The notes beneath the pieces were generated by a model. That model was not told where the DNA came from, ran no database searches, and saw nothing but the letters and a program-made list of their open reading frames with translations. From NCBI GenBank assembly GCA_002286715.1, contig NSJX01000004.1:632253-696252 (forward strand): DNA of 64,000 nt, given 5' to 3'. Made by a program: the position numbers and the translations under genes. Of the stretch, positions 1 through 10,815 are shown in pieces. Within the stretch, counting starts at the first letter, position 1. Every line of letters begins with the position of its first letter. Source of the stretch: Dentipellis sp. KUC8613. Lineage: Eukaryota; Basidiomycota; Agaricomycetes; Russulales; Hericiaceae.

Positions 1-1983
1 CTCCGCATCGGGATTGGGCGACGGCGGCTCGCTGCTCGGCGGCAGCTGCTCGGTGGCAGACATGATGGTGGACGAGGAGGTGATGTAGACGAGCGGGAAG
101 ACGACGAAGGGGAGGACGATGGAGAGCGCGACTTGCGAGGCGACGAGTAGCGTGTCGATGCCGGGGCGGCCGACGGCGATTGCGACGATCATGGAGGGGA
201 TGAGACCGAGGAGGCGCGTGACGAGTCGGCGGAGGAAGGGCTTGGGGTGCGGACGTGTATCAGATTATGGTAGGGTCGCAGAGGGAGAGAGGGGGAACTC
301 ACTGAGATTCGCCATTGGATGAAGCCTTCAGAGACGATCTGGCCGGCAAGGGTCGCTGTTATGCTCGCCGTTTGGCCGGCGCAGAGCAGCGCAAGTGCAA
401 ATATGAATGCGGCAGCTGCAGATATGCTGTAATCAACAAGCAGAATCTCGTGCACGATTGAATGGGCGTACCCGATCCAATTTTTGCTTTTATCAGGTCA
501 TGGGCGTCGAACAGGCCTGCAGGTGTCATCTTCCCCGAACTCATGTCGTCTCTGAAAAAGACAGTCGCCGCTATTATAAGGATGCTGGAAAAGTCTGATC
601 AAATCATGATTACAAGCGTTCGTTTTCTGTCGGGACTCACGCAGCGTTGATCGGGACAGCCACGCCCAACAGACTTGCGACTATGTCGAAGATGCTATGG
701 CCGAGATGCGAGCGGATGAACTCAACAGTATTGTTGTCGGGCCGCGAATACTGGTTCCTGTGGTCTCTGCTGGCGGCAACGCGTTCAGCGCGTGAAACGA
801 CGAACAATGACCGGGCCCAAGCAGTTGTCCGTTTGCACATGGCCTTGATGCCACCGGTGCCGGCGGAGCTAGCTGGCATGGGCAGAGACGTGGGAGCACT
901 TGGAGCAGTTGATACCCTGTCCTGAGTGGATAAAAAGGATCCTAGGAAAAGCGCATGCGGCATGACTGTGGCACCAAGGATACCGACCGCTGGTGAAAAA
1001 GGGTCAGGTCATGGCTCGTGTTGACTCGATGCAGGCTTACCAGTGTATACAGCATTGGGATGAACCTCGACAAGTTTCTTGGATGGGATAAACCCAAGAA
1101 GCACCTCTGGCCAGTCCGCTTTGACCTGGACGAGCAATACCACGAAAGATACAAAAACTGCACCAACCTGCACAAGTGAGTTCCTTGTGAGCAAAATGTC
1201 AATAAATCATCCTCACAAGTGCAATGACACTGAATTCGAATAGCCTGACAGGGCGTCCCTTTGCACGCGTGGGATCCCCAATCACGAGGAATACCATCAC
1301 ATCACTCGCCGTTAGGAGTACGGCTGCCCACAGAGGCAGCTTGGGAAATAACAGGCAAAGGCCTATTGCCGACCCCAGTAGTTCTGCCAAGTCCGTGCTG
1401 ATGATCGAAATCTCGCAGAGGACATATAGAGGGTACAGAACTCCATAGCGAATTAGATAGCGATGTCTTGGGTGGTTGTGCAATAATAGTCGGCAATGGG
1501 TCGCCAGGTCTGCGTAGAAGTCAGTCTCCTGTCATAGACATTGGGTCAGAGACCCCACCCAGCCCTGTAATGCAGCCAAGCCGGCACGCCATGGCCTGAC
1601 TAAATCAACGCCATGAAAGGGATCCATGTTCGTTGAACTGACCTGTAGCACAACGGCACCTAAGCCTGCCATCAAGATAACGAAGAGCATGGGCCGATAA
1701 CCGAATATCGACCCGGCTTGCATATCAACGCTCCAATTACCTCTGTCAAACACTTCCAATTCAGTGTGAGTTGACGAAGAATAGATGGAACGCACGGGTC
1801 GAAGTATGCTACAGCGCATATGACGCCAACGCCTGCATGACGCTTTACATGATGGACCACTCTGTGAAGCACTGATGAAGATCTAGTCTTCCAGCCCGAA
1901 GAAGGCCCGGCCTTCACTTCAACAGCCTCCAAGGGAGGGTCGACTGGATTGACATCAATCTGTAAGGCGAGCGGTGAGGGCAT
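1..1983 (-). CDS. NRAMP-family divalent metal transporter (Smf-like), 3' end cut by window edge
   Basis: Membrane proton/metal (Mn2+, Fe2+) symporter of the NRAMP/Smf family. The start is ATG at 1983 (MPSPLALQ). Exons spliced by eye give the TM1 metal-binding motif DPGN: exon 1 ends AYFDP and, after a short intron, exon 2 continues GNWSVDMQAGS. They also give the TM6 motif ATVMPH followed by ALFLGS. Further hydrophobic segments follow, including ISTDLAELLGSAIGL and the strongly family-like QTASITATLAGQIVSEGF. Introns are about 50-60 nt. The C-terminus lies beyond position 1, and the last visible residues are Ser/Pro-rich. It is divergent from the Med6 gene, with about 255 bp between the two starts. 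The family call is secure. Metal preference and membrane (plasma, vacuolar or endosomal) are not decidable here. Confidence 0.93.
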
Positions 1984-2238
1984 CCGAGCGATGCAGGATC
2001 ATGGGGAACGGCTTGCGGAGGTCCATAAGAACACAGGCGAGAAACCCAGTAGAGCGGGTCGGGTCATTATAAGGACCCAATTGCAGCTAGAGGGCGAATA
2101 AATTTCGGGACGCATCCTCATGGTTCTTACCGAACCAACGGAATCTCCCACCGCGTCTGCAACGCGTGAGATCGCCCTTCCGGAAAGCCGGTCACGACGC
2201 TTCAAAGCCGCCACGGCCTCACTCGACGCACATACGCC

Positions 2239-3351
2239 ATGGACCTCAACGACCTGCATCCAATTGACGACTATTCACATCGTTTCTTCATCTGGCACGA
2301 GTGGATCCAGGCAGGTGCTATATATTTCGCTGCAATGACCTCAGGGCTTTACGCGTCTTCAGGCAAACGGACCGCTTACCGCAGAGAATGTCTTCGACTA
2401 CTTCGCGACGTCCATGTTCTATGATAAGCAGAGCAATAACCAAGTGCTCCGCATGCAGACAATGCACACCGGGATGCCCATAGCCAATGAAGCTGAAGAA
2501 CTCAGGTGAGTCGCCGTGATTGGCCCATAGTCGGGCTTCCCAGTCCCCGCATTGAGGAGACTCTAAATCGGCGTCGCTCTCAGACGATTCACGGGTGTGG
2601 AGTTCGCTGTCGTTCATGCGGAGCCGCCGTCGTTCTTCATTATACATAAACGCGAGCGCATTTCCCCAGATGAGGGTGTGTGCTCCCATTGCCAAATAGT
2701 TCGCCCACTCATAGTCCTCCAGCACGGCCAATGGCGGCGTATTTTATCATGAACAATCGAATATATCAGTCTCCTGACGTGTACACTGTCCTCTCCAACC
2801 GTCTGGTAAGTAATGTATGGCTGCGTGCGCAATAACTCACTCATGCACGCATGGCACAGCTCACTTCCCTGAACTCTCTGCAATCATCTCTTGACATCTT
2901 ACGCAAGTATAAGCCGGACTACACACCCAGAACGGGGTTCGTATGGCCAGTCGCCGAGTCTTCTGAGGAGATAACAAAAAAGCGCCGCTCCGAAGATGCG
3001 GTTGACATCGTCGAATCACAGTCAGACATGGGTGCCTCTGCTGAGAAAGATGAAAAGACGGCGCCTGGAGCGCCGAAAAAGCTGCAGAACACTGCCCTCC
3101 TCTTCAACGCAATGCGGACTACTGCCGCACATTCTAACAAAGTGTTTAGTCTCAACATTCCGGCGGCAGTTGGTCCTGAAAGCTCCACTGCGGAGACACC
3201 AGGGACAGCGACAATAGCTCGTTCGTCGGCGACCCCGGCGCCTCAATCGGCGACTCTTTCCAGCTCCCAAGGGACTGTCCCCGCATCGCAGGACCCTATT
3301 CCTAATAGAGCGCCGTCAGGGGCGGGTAAGAGAAAAAAGAAGCGTAAGTAG
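2239..3351 (+). CDS. MED6: Mediator of RNA polymerase II transcription subunit 6
   Basis: Head-module subunit of the Mediator coactivator, acting in the nucleus at RNA polymerase II promoters. Five exons read by eye are 2239-2310, 2363-2505, 2584-2675, 2723-2805 and 2860-3351. The N-terminal Med6 domain is clear: HEWIQANGPLTAENVFDYF, then MFYDKQSNNQVLRMQ, RFTGVEFAVVH, FFIIHKRERISPDE and NRIYQSPDVYTVLSNRL. The C-terminal third is low complexity, rich in Ser/Thr/Pro/Ala, and ends in a basic KRKKKRK tail, possibly a nuclear localisation signal. Intron 1 must be a GC-AG intron (CAG|GCAGGT donor) because no GT donor keeps the frame. The gene pairs head-to-head with the NRAMP gene. Confidence 0.95.
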
Positions 3352-3760
3352 ACTAGAGTGCTGTCGGCCGACTTAGACTCATATCCTATGTAGGGATGTC
3401 CATCCCTGCGCCGCCAACTGCAGCATCATGACAGGCTCTGCTCGTCATGGTTGTTGCAGCCGCGAGCAATAACTTCTCGAGGTACCTGCCTCTGTGTTCT
3501 TGGCATACACAGCAGGGGGCAAACAGCGTGGTAGACTTCTCCCAGAGTGACACCTACAGCCTCAACTTTCGCATCTATATAGACGAATATCCCCTGGATT
3601 TTTTTTTCGCAGCGCCTCCACCAGTCTCGGAGCATGATATAGCATGCGTTGGCCTGACAGAGCACGACGCAATTACAGGTCTGGCACAAACGTGTGAAGA
3701 GAAAGGTAAAAAAGCAACAATCCATATCATACAGTGAGACGCGTGAAAGCGACGTATCCA
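3352..3760. other. Convergent 3' flank between MED6 and AP-3 sigma
   Basis: About 410 bp of shared downstream sequence. A long minus-strand open frame runs through here, but it is read-through of the AP-3 sigma last intron and 3' region. I see no separate gene. Confidence 0.5.
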
Positions 3761-4693
3761 TTATCGTGCACCGACGCCTGTCAACTTGCCCGTCAACCAA
3801 CCAAACGGGGTCTGCAGCCCGGAGCTCCGGGGCCCTACACCTCCCACACCCAATGCCAACGGGTTGGCAGACGCGAACGACTGTTTCCGAGCCTGTGCCG
3901 CTTGTTGTACTGTGTGAACCAGTCAGCTTCAGGTTTTCGCAATAGAATGCCAAGACCACGGATACGAGATCGAGGACAGGCCGGGATGAAAGATTCATGC
4001 AGCGTGCCGGTAACGTTGCCCTCATGCAGTGGCCACCGTGTCGCAAAGCAGATGCCGGAACCAATGGGAAGAAGGTAGACTTACCACAGCGGTCGATCTC
4101 TTCGAGATTGGTCTCCAACACGAGCCCCCCTTGAATTATCTCAGATAATATATGATGCACCTGCGGGAGTTCAGAACACGCTTGAGTGGACGCGAGAGAG
4201 AGCAAGGATATGAGAGCCCACCTCGTCGAAGTGGAAGACAAGGTCCAATTCACAGACGTTCTCGAATGCGCGATCGAGAGACTCCACGAAGACCTAGCAC
4301 AGAATGTCAGATCTAGCTATAGCGAAGGCATTCACAATCAAGAGCATACCTGAATCAAGTCGAGAATGCCTAACTCGCTCTCCGCCGAGTCGACGACAAA
4401 CACAAAATGCAGTGTTGCATAGCTGCGATAGACGACTCTCAGCTTCTCCCCCTCATCCTTCTGGCCAAGGAAGTCCTCGAGTTCAGGCGCGTCCAGGAAG
4501 TTGCATAGGCCTCCAGTTCGTGTGCTGATAAGGCTGTAGATTTTCCGGACGAGGGCCTGTGAGGACCGGTGTATGGGAGTGTAGAACTTCGTTAGACGGG
4601 GCACGCCGCTGGTGTTAACTGGTTGTGAGATAAGCCAGACCAGCGCTAGGGAATAACATATGATGTCTCACAGATGATGACGGCGTGAATCAT
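3761..4693 (-). CDS. APS3: AP-3 adaptor complex sigma subunit
   Basis: Small (sigma) chain of the AP-3 clathrin-adaptor complex, which sorts cargo from Golgi/endosome to the vacuole. The start is ATG at 4693. Exon 1 is only 22 nt (MIHAVII); exon 2 gives FNTSGVPRLTKFY, the hallmark N-terminus. Then follow CNFLDAPELEDF, YRSYATLHFVFVVDSAESE, LGILDLIQ, the central adaptin segment, and VHHILSEIIQGGLVLETN. The last exon, after an intron opening at about 4079, encodes QQAAQARKQSFASANPL and a Gly/Pro tail ending GKLTGVGAR, with stop at 3761-3763. ETN followed by EEIDR fits AP-3 sigma better than AP-1 or AP-2 sigma. It is in tandem with the ecdysoneless gene. Confidence 0.93.
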
Positions 4694-4944
4694 TGTTCTA
4701 AGGGGAGACTGGGGCGGTTGTTGGAAGGTTTGGTAGTACACGGCATGAATTGGGCAAGGAATGCAGCGCCAGTCAGAAGAGCGCGGCTGCCATGATAGGC
4801 GCCCAGTCGCAGGATGCTGAGATGCAGCGCGCCATACTGTAGTCATTCACGCCGACAAAACTTATTATGAGGTGGCTAATGGTAGCATGCTACAATACAG
4901 AAACACGATTCTACTTCGATACATGTCCATAAATTTCTGCTCAA

Positions 4945-7900
4945 TCAGGAGTCATCTCGCGGGAGGCTCGACCCGGGCTGCAACATACCCGCCAAACTGC
5001 TGACAGGGCCCGACAGGCCTCCCTGGCTCTTGAAACTCTCCAAGAAATTCTTGATGAGGTTATAATCAAGACCCTCTTCTCCAGTCAAATCCACATCCTC
5101 GTCATCATCGCCACGATCCAATGAAGCGAGCAATTCAGCGTCCATGGCGGACTCGATGTCTTGCGCCGGCTCTTCCGCTTTGCCCTTGCCCTTGTCGGCA
5201 GCCGAGGCAGAGGCAGGCTTCGTGCTTTTCTTTTTCTCTGACCGAGAACGTGCAAGCTCTGCGTCCATAGCCTGCATGACTGACTCGAATGAGTCGAGAT
5301 TCGGATTTGCGTTTGGTCGGGGTCCTGGCACCGGCTGTCGCAGTCGAGGCTCCCGGTCATTAGGCTGAGCTGCAGAATTCGAGGTTGCCTTGGACGGGCG
5401 ACTCTCACTGGCGACATGTGGTGGTACAAATGCTTGAGAGAAGAGGATTAATGGCTGTTTAAAACCGCTCAAAACTTTGACGGCGGCTTACCTCCTCGAC
5501 TTTTTCTGTCATGCAGGATATCAGCCCACTGATCGCTCGAGATCCCGAGAGCCTCCCTCGCAAACTCCAAGAACTCCTCCTGTTCCTCCTCCATATCAAT
5601 TTCCACATCGCCGACAACCTGGGGATGGTCTTCTTCGTCTTCATCTTCCACCTCATCCAGCTCTTCGTCGGTCTCATCGTCCGAGTCCACGCCGTCGTAC
5701 TTATTGCGCATCAGGATAGGTGCCCTGATAGGCTTTTGGGGGGCGGTATCTTCGAACTTGCCGTCCTTCGCTTGTTCAGTAGTCTCACTGACGACATCGG
5801 TATCGACGGTAGCGCGTGCAACTCTCTGCGAGTTGCTATGGAATGAAGCAGGCATTAGGCCATACTCAGATGGATCGAGAGCAGGAACAAGCTTGTCCAT
5901 GGCTTCCTGGCGCGCTGCTTTGCCGTCGTCGACCATTTTGTCGTCTTCGTCCTCTGAGTCTGAGTCTGAGTCTGAGAATTTCTCCTCGCTGAACTCGCTC
6001 ATCGCCTCATCCGACGATTGCTCACTAAAACAGAAATGAGCAAGGGTCGTGAAGGGGTGCAAAATCGAGCTTACTCCTCGAATTGTGCGCCCTCGATGTC
6101 ACCTTTGCCTTCCAAGAAATTGCCGACCTTCTTTGCGAGGGACTTGAGCCTCTCCGCCTGGTCTTTCGCCATTTGATCTTCGGGAGAGGTTGCCGCAGCT
6201 CCATCGACATCCATCGCAGTATCTTGTGTCCCTAGAGGCACTGTGTTTTTTGAAGTGCCCATTTTCTGCTCTAGGACGGAGTCAAAGTCCTGGGCATCGA
6301 TGTTCAACCAGTCATCGGAGTCTTCTGGGGCATTTGACGACTGGGCCGCATCAGGTGGAGCCTGTAGGATAGCAGAATTAACAAGGGACGCGAATGTTTG
6401 TCGAGTTGCATTGCTTCAAGAGGGATTTGTGAGCCATTGTCGAGGCATTCGATTACAACGAGGACGTACTCTTCCTGTCGAGTCTGGATAAAAATGTTGA
6501 CGGCCTTCGCCTCTAGCTGATTCCAGAGCTGAGACCCCTCTATTTCATTCTGGAAGTAGCCAGCCGAATGGAGGCTTTGAATGTACTTGACGTATTCGGG
6601 GTCCCTGCGCAAGGCGTCCCTGCGAGCATCAGCCTGGACACAGATTCGTCAGCAAGCGTTGTGATACGGTAGCGAAAGGCTTACAGATGACTTGATACTG
6701 TCCAATGTAGCGTTCGCGCCCTCAGCACGGCCTTTACTTTCTTGATACAGCATCTCGAAACCGCACGCCTATGATAGCTGGTCAGTGTAAACGCGCTTCG
6801 AACAGTATGGATGTGAGGACGAACGATTTTCATTCCAATGTCCCGCCACCTCCACTCCGGGCCCTTCTCTCTCTCTCGCCATTGCCCAAAGATCTTAGGA
6901 GGGTGAAACTTTTGGCCGGCCAACTGAGCATATGCAGTGCGCGTCATCTTCACAGGACGGAGGACGGAGGGTTCTGGAGGGAACCGGGACATCTTTTGAG
7001 CTGCCTGGGTGATAAGGTGAGATGACTTGACGCGTAGTGACCCTAGTAACTTACTCTTAACTGGCCGGCATCTCTTGTGTAAAAGGTCTCGACTGCTCGC
7101 TGCACTAGAGACGGGTCGGCTGCTAAAGCTTTTGCTATATCAACAGGTATAACTGCCTTTGTCGTGTGCGTATGCTGCTTCAGCGCTTCTGGATACCTGA
7201 GCAGACGTGAGTGTTGCTGTGCGCAGTGAACTGATGCAACCACCTACCCCGATATTCTCTGCCAAACGGCTTTCTCTACTGAAGAAGGGGCCGTGGTATC
7301 CACGATAGGATCACGCAGCAGTTTCAATGCATCCTGAATGCTCAAGAAATCTTCACCGCCATCTTTTGAAGGATCTCCCTCATTATCGCTTTCCCGACCA
7401 CCGGGTAGAATTCGTCTCCCTTTTTGGCTAGAGGGCGGGGATATATGTGAGAGAGGTATGAGGTGCAGACGGGATTTGTAGATCCAGACCTGATGAAAAA
7501 CCCTGCGGTCAACTCACACGGGCCGACAGAGACGGAGTCGAATCACGCACCCTGTTCTCTGAATTTGAGGGTGTAACCCATGAGGGCAAAGACTCGGCCG
7601 CCTCGATCAGCATAAACTCGCCGTCCGAGTCATATACACTATCAAGAAAGGTAAGAAATACTGGACCAAAATCCAGGGATGATGAACGCACCTAATGGCA
7701 GCATCCCATCTTGCGGTGACCTCTCTCAAAAGCCAGACTGTGAACCATTCATCATCGACCGAATCTCCTACCCTCATACGCCCTTCCAATTTCCAAATAT
7801 CCAAGTCCGCATCATGCACAACCTTGAGCTCAAATGCATCGCGGTGCCAAATGAAAGCGGCAGTGACCGATTCAACCAGAGACTGGATCGCTACGGCGAG

Positions 7901-8017
7901 AGTGGTGACCGACGGCCTGTCAGCGTCCGACAGGGGAGGATATATGGTGTACTGAAGAGTATCCTCTGAGATGGAAGGAGGTCTGTTGAAGATTTGGTCT
8001 ACGTTGAGAGTGTCCAT
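4945..8017 (-). CDS. Ecdysoneless / SGT1 family protein (ECD)
   Basis: Member of the ecdysoneless (SGT1/ECD) family, linked in animals and yeasts to pre-mRNA splicing and transcription. The start is ATG at 8017 (MDTLNVDQIF). Conserved blocks, in order: DEWFTVWLLREVTARW, DSDGEFMLIEAAESLPSW, VTPSNSENR, then VWIYKSRLHLIP. A middle region follows with DALKLLRDP and SGYPEALKQHTH. Later come AYAQLAGQKFHPPKIFGQW, GYFQNEIEGSQLWNQLE and a long acidic part with SDSDSDSEDEDD encoded by a TCTGAG hexamer repeat near 5953-5976. The C-terminus (exon ending at 4945) is acidic/Lys-rich. At least ten introns are present. It is divergent from V-ATPase subunit F, with 143 bp between the starts, so they probably share a promoter. 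Not to be confused with the unrelated Hsp90 co-chaperone Sgt1. Confidence 0.9.
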
Positions 8018-8160
8018 GTTTTGTGCTTTGGAAAGCTGTAATTATGTGCAAATGCCGCCATTTGCGTCATCTCAAGTTAGAGGCTGTTGGACAACACGCG
8101 CAAACAACCTCCCCCGCGATCGTAACTTCCTTTCTGGGCATCGTTACGACTGGCCTTGTC

Positions 8161-8755
8161 ATGGCTTCTAGCACATCCTTCAAGGACCGTAACCTCCTCG
8201 CCGTCATTGGAGATGAGGCACGTATCCAATCTTGTTGCGTGAGTTCTGCCATATATCCTCACACTTATCCCGACTTTTATAGGACTCGGTCACTGGACTC
8301 CTGCTTGCAGGCATAGGTCAGATTGACGGACCAAAGAAGAACTTCCTCATAGTAGACTCCAGTTAGCAAATATCGACTTCGTGAATCTGACCCTATCACT
8401 GACACTGCATATCTCAGAGACGCAAGTCTCCACCATAGAGGCTGCATTCCAAGAATACACCGAGCGCAAAGATATTGCCATCCTTCTCATAAACCAACAT
8501 GTTCGCCCACATTATTCCTGCGTCACCAATGTCTGAAATACTAATCCGATGCTGGTAAACAGATCGCCGAGAAGATCCGTCCTACAGTCGATAAATACCA
8601 GCAGGCATTCCCTGCGCTTTTGGAGATACCCTCGAAGGATCACCCGTATGGTGCGTGCATCTCCTATTATACTTGTGGGACTTACACGATCCATTTTACC
8701 AGATCCTTCCAAGGATTCAGTGCTGAAGCGTGTGCAGAAGCTGTTCGGGGAGTAG
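8161..8755 (+). CDS. VMA7: V-type proton ATPase subunit F
   Basis: Subunit F of the V1 sector of the vacuolar H+-ATPase, in the central rotor shaft. Five exons encode about 120 residues: [19 protein letters not shown], then [19 protein letters not shown] and [18 protein letters not shown]. They continue [35 protein letters not shown] and [18 protein letters not shown], ending KRVQKLFGE. Length and motifs match the family. The first intron (8218-8282) has a GC donor (GAG|GCACGT), needed to join GDE to DSVTG in frame. Stop is TAG at 8753-8755. Confidence 0.96.
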
Positions 8756-9184
8756 ACAACTCCGTCAGCCTACTTTCTCGGTTTGGTTCGGCTAGGACAT
8801 TTGCCATTGTACTACTATTATACATCGCAACCATGCATAACGATAACTGCTTCCTTATTGACACGGAAGGCTTGTCGGATTGAGCGGTGAATAGTCGGTC
8901 CAGGTCGAAGCAGACATCGTTCATGGCAGATAACGGCTCTACATGGGGTAGATGCCCCGCTAGTGGCTGTCCCATCTCATAACTGGCTCGTTCTCTCTCA
9001 CACCCGAGGAGCGTTCCACAAACACTCGCGTCGGGTTCCGACTGTGGGAGCCTGTAAAGACGTTAGCAAGAAGTTGCACCAGACAAAGGGGGTCCTACTA
9101 GGCAAGTCAATCAAGATGTATCGGAAAACGAAATATCCCGAATTGTCCTTCATATCGCCGATTAGTGGCATTCCCCATAAGATT
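8756..9184. other. Convergent 3' flank, VMA7 / TIM21
   Basis: About 430 bp between two stop codons facing each other. No coding signal or repeat that I can support. Confidence 0.5.
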
Positions 9185-10318
9185 TTATGAAGCCCTCACC
9201 CTCACAAGATCTGCATGGACTTCCCCTTCTTGCCAGAGGCTTCCTGACGATCCTGCTGCAGACCCTTCTGATGATCCGTTCCTAGTCGACGATTTAATTG
9301 ATCCAAAGAGGCCTGTTACACTCCCCCATAGGCCTTTGGGTTCCTCATGTCTCCGAGAATCCTTTCCTCTGGCGTCGGATGAGCCGTCCGCATCGTACAC
9401 AATGCTTTTCGGTGCGACAGTGTCTCCGGTCAGATAACGGAATAGCTCTTTCGCCGACTCTTGTGCCCCCAAAGCACGGTCCTTTGTCCAGGACACTGTG
9501 TCGTCCCAAGTGAGTTTAGACAATCCGGCAGCAGCTTCTTTCGTCCATTCGACCGCGGAAGTCAGATACGAGTCTGATGCCTCCGCGGTCCCATGGCCTT
9601 TTGCTTGAACATAGAAGTTCAGAAGCATATGCTCCCGCCCGGAGGAATCTACAGCGATTTGAGACGAGACGTGTCGGTTTCGGTGCCGTGGGCGAGTGAC
9701 AGAAGGAGGGTTATTATGAAAGACCAAGGATCCGTGGAGATATTTGGCGACCTTTCAAGACATGAGCGTCAGGGGGATTTGCTCTGCCCGGATACCGGGT
9801 TCGCAATACCACGCACCTTTGGGGATGCCTTGATTTTCTCGCAAGCCTCGTTGTACAGAACAGTCGGAGAGTTTTTCGAGAAAAGTTCAGACGTCAGTGC
9901 GTAGGTCAGAACAGCGGTCAGACCCGCTCCTAGCAGAATCACGGTGACATTGGTCGTCCGTGCGGTTGTACGCAACACTGGGGTTCGGAGTAAGTTGTGT
10001 GCACAAGGAGATACATCTTGGGTACTCACCTTTCCCTCCCGTACTCAGCTCCGACCACTTCTTCACCTTCTCATCGCCGCCGAAAGACTGCTGCGAAAGG
10101 CCAAGCTGAAATGGCCCGACAGAGTCATCTCTCCGTGCAGCCCTTTGCTTTTGATCTAAGGCTTGAGAGAGCAGTGACGAGGGTACCGGATCGCGTTGTG
10201 TCGCGTATGTCCGGGACGCACTAAGGATGGACCTGCATTTCGAGTGGCGCGAGATTCGGACGGCCAAGGAAGCTGCATGAGCTTCAGACACCAGTTGCCA
10301 AAGACAGTTGGCCTTCAT
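9185..10318 (-). CDS. TIM21: Mitochondrial import inner membrane translocase subunit Tim21
   Basis: Inner-membrane component of the TIM23 presequence translocase that contacts the TOM complex and respiratory chain. ATG at 10318 is chosen because MKANCLWQLVSE and what follows is a basic, Ser-rich presequence; the open frame extends upstream but without another ATG. After the first intron a single membrane span appears (VTVILLGAGLTAVLTYALTS), then ELFSKNSPTVLYNEACEKI and the Tim21 signature SLVFHNNPPSVTRPRHRNR, followed by GREHMLLNFYVQAKG. The C-terminal 100 residues are polar (Ser/Gly-rich) and longer than in yeast. Stop is at 9185-9187; the last dozen codons are less certain because a small terminal intron cannot be excluded. 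Confidence 0.92.
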
Positions 10319-10815
10319 GATTTTCTGGGCTGAACTGGCAGACGGTGCGGTTTGCTGGACCTGAGGCCTGAGGGATGGCTGCAAGGACTACGCTCCTGAA
10401 AACATGTGACCTCATTTCGCGCCTCGGCAAGATCAGCTGGAGCAGATACAACTCTGGAGCTGCGCACGCAGCTGTATGTATATCATGGCCAGGTGCAACG
10501 GCTTCCATCCGACTGTATCAATAAACCACATATATCGCACAGAGCCTCATGCATTGACGTACGGGCGAGATCATAATTTGAAGCGGTCATTTGGGCAGGT
10601 CACGTTCTGGTGGCCGCGCGTCGCGACTGTCAGTTCCCCGTCGCGCACACGCGTCTCATTGCAAGCGTCCATATACGCTCTGTGCGCAGCAACAATCTGA
10701 CACGAACATATCATCAATAGACGCGTCACCCAAGGCCTCGTCAGCGCCAAGTCTCGTATATATACACCTGGTGGTTCGCGGCTTTCTCTAGTCCCCTCTC
10801 ACCCGGCTGAACTCC
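10319..10815. promoter_or_regulatory. Bidirectional promoter region, TIM21 / BLM10 copy A
   Basis: About 500 bp between divergent starts. A TATA-like element TATATATA at 10757-10764 sits 52 bp upstream of the BLM10 ATG. I see no other recognisable element. Confidence 0.5.

Noticed and set aside
3426..4253. 275-codon minus-strand frame
   Set aside because: It starts inside AP-3 sigma and runs through its last intron and 3' flank; the spliced frame gives the proper AP-3 sigma C-terminus.
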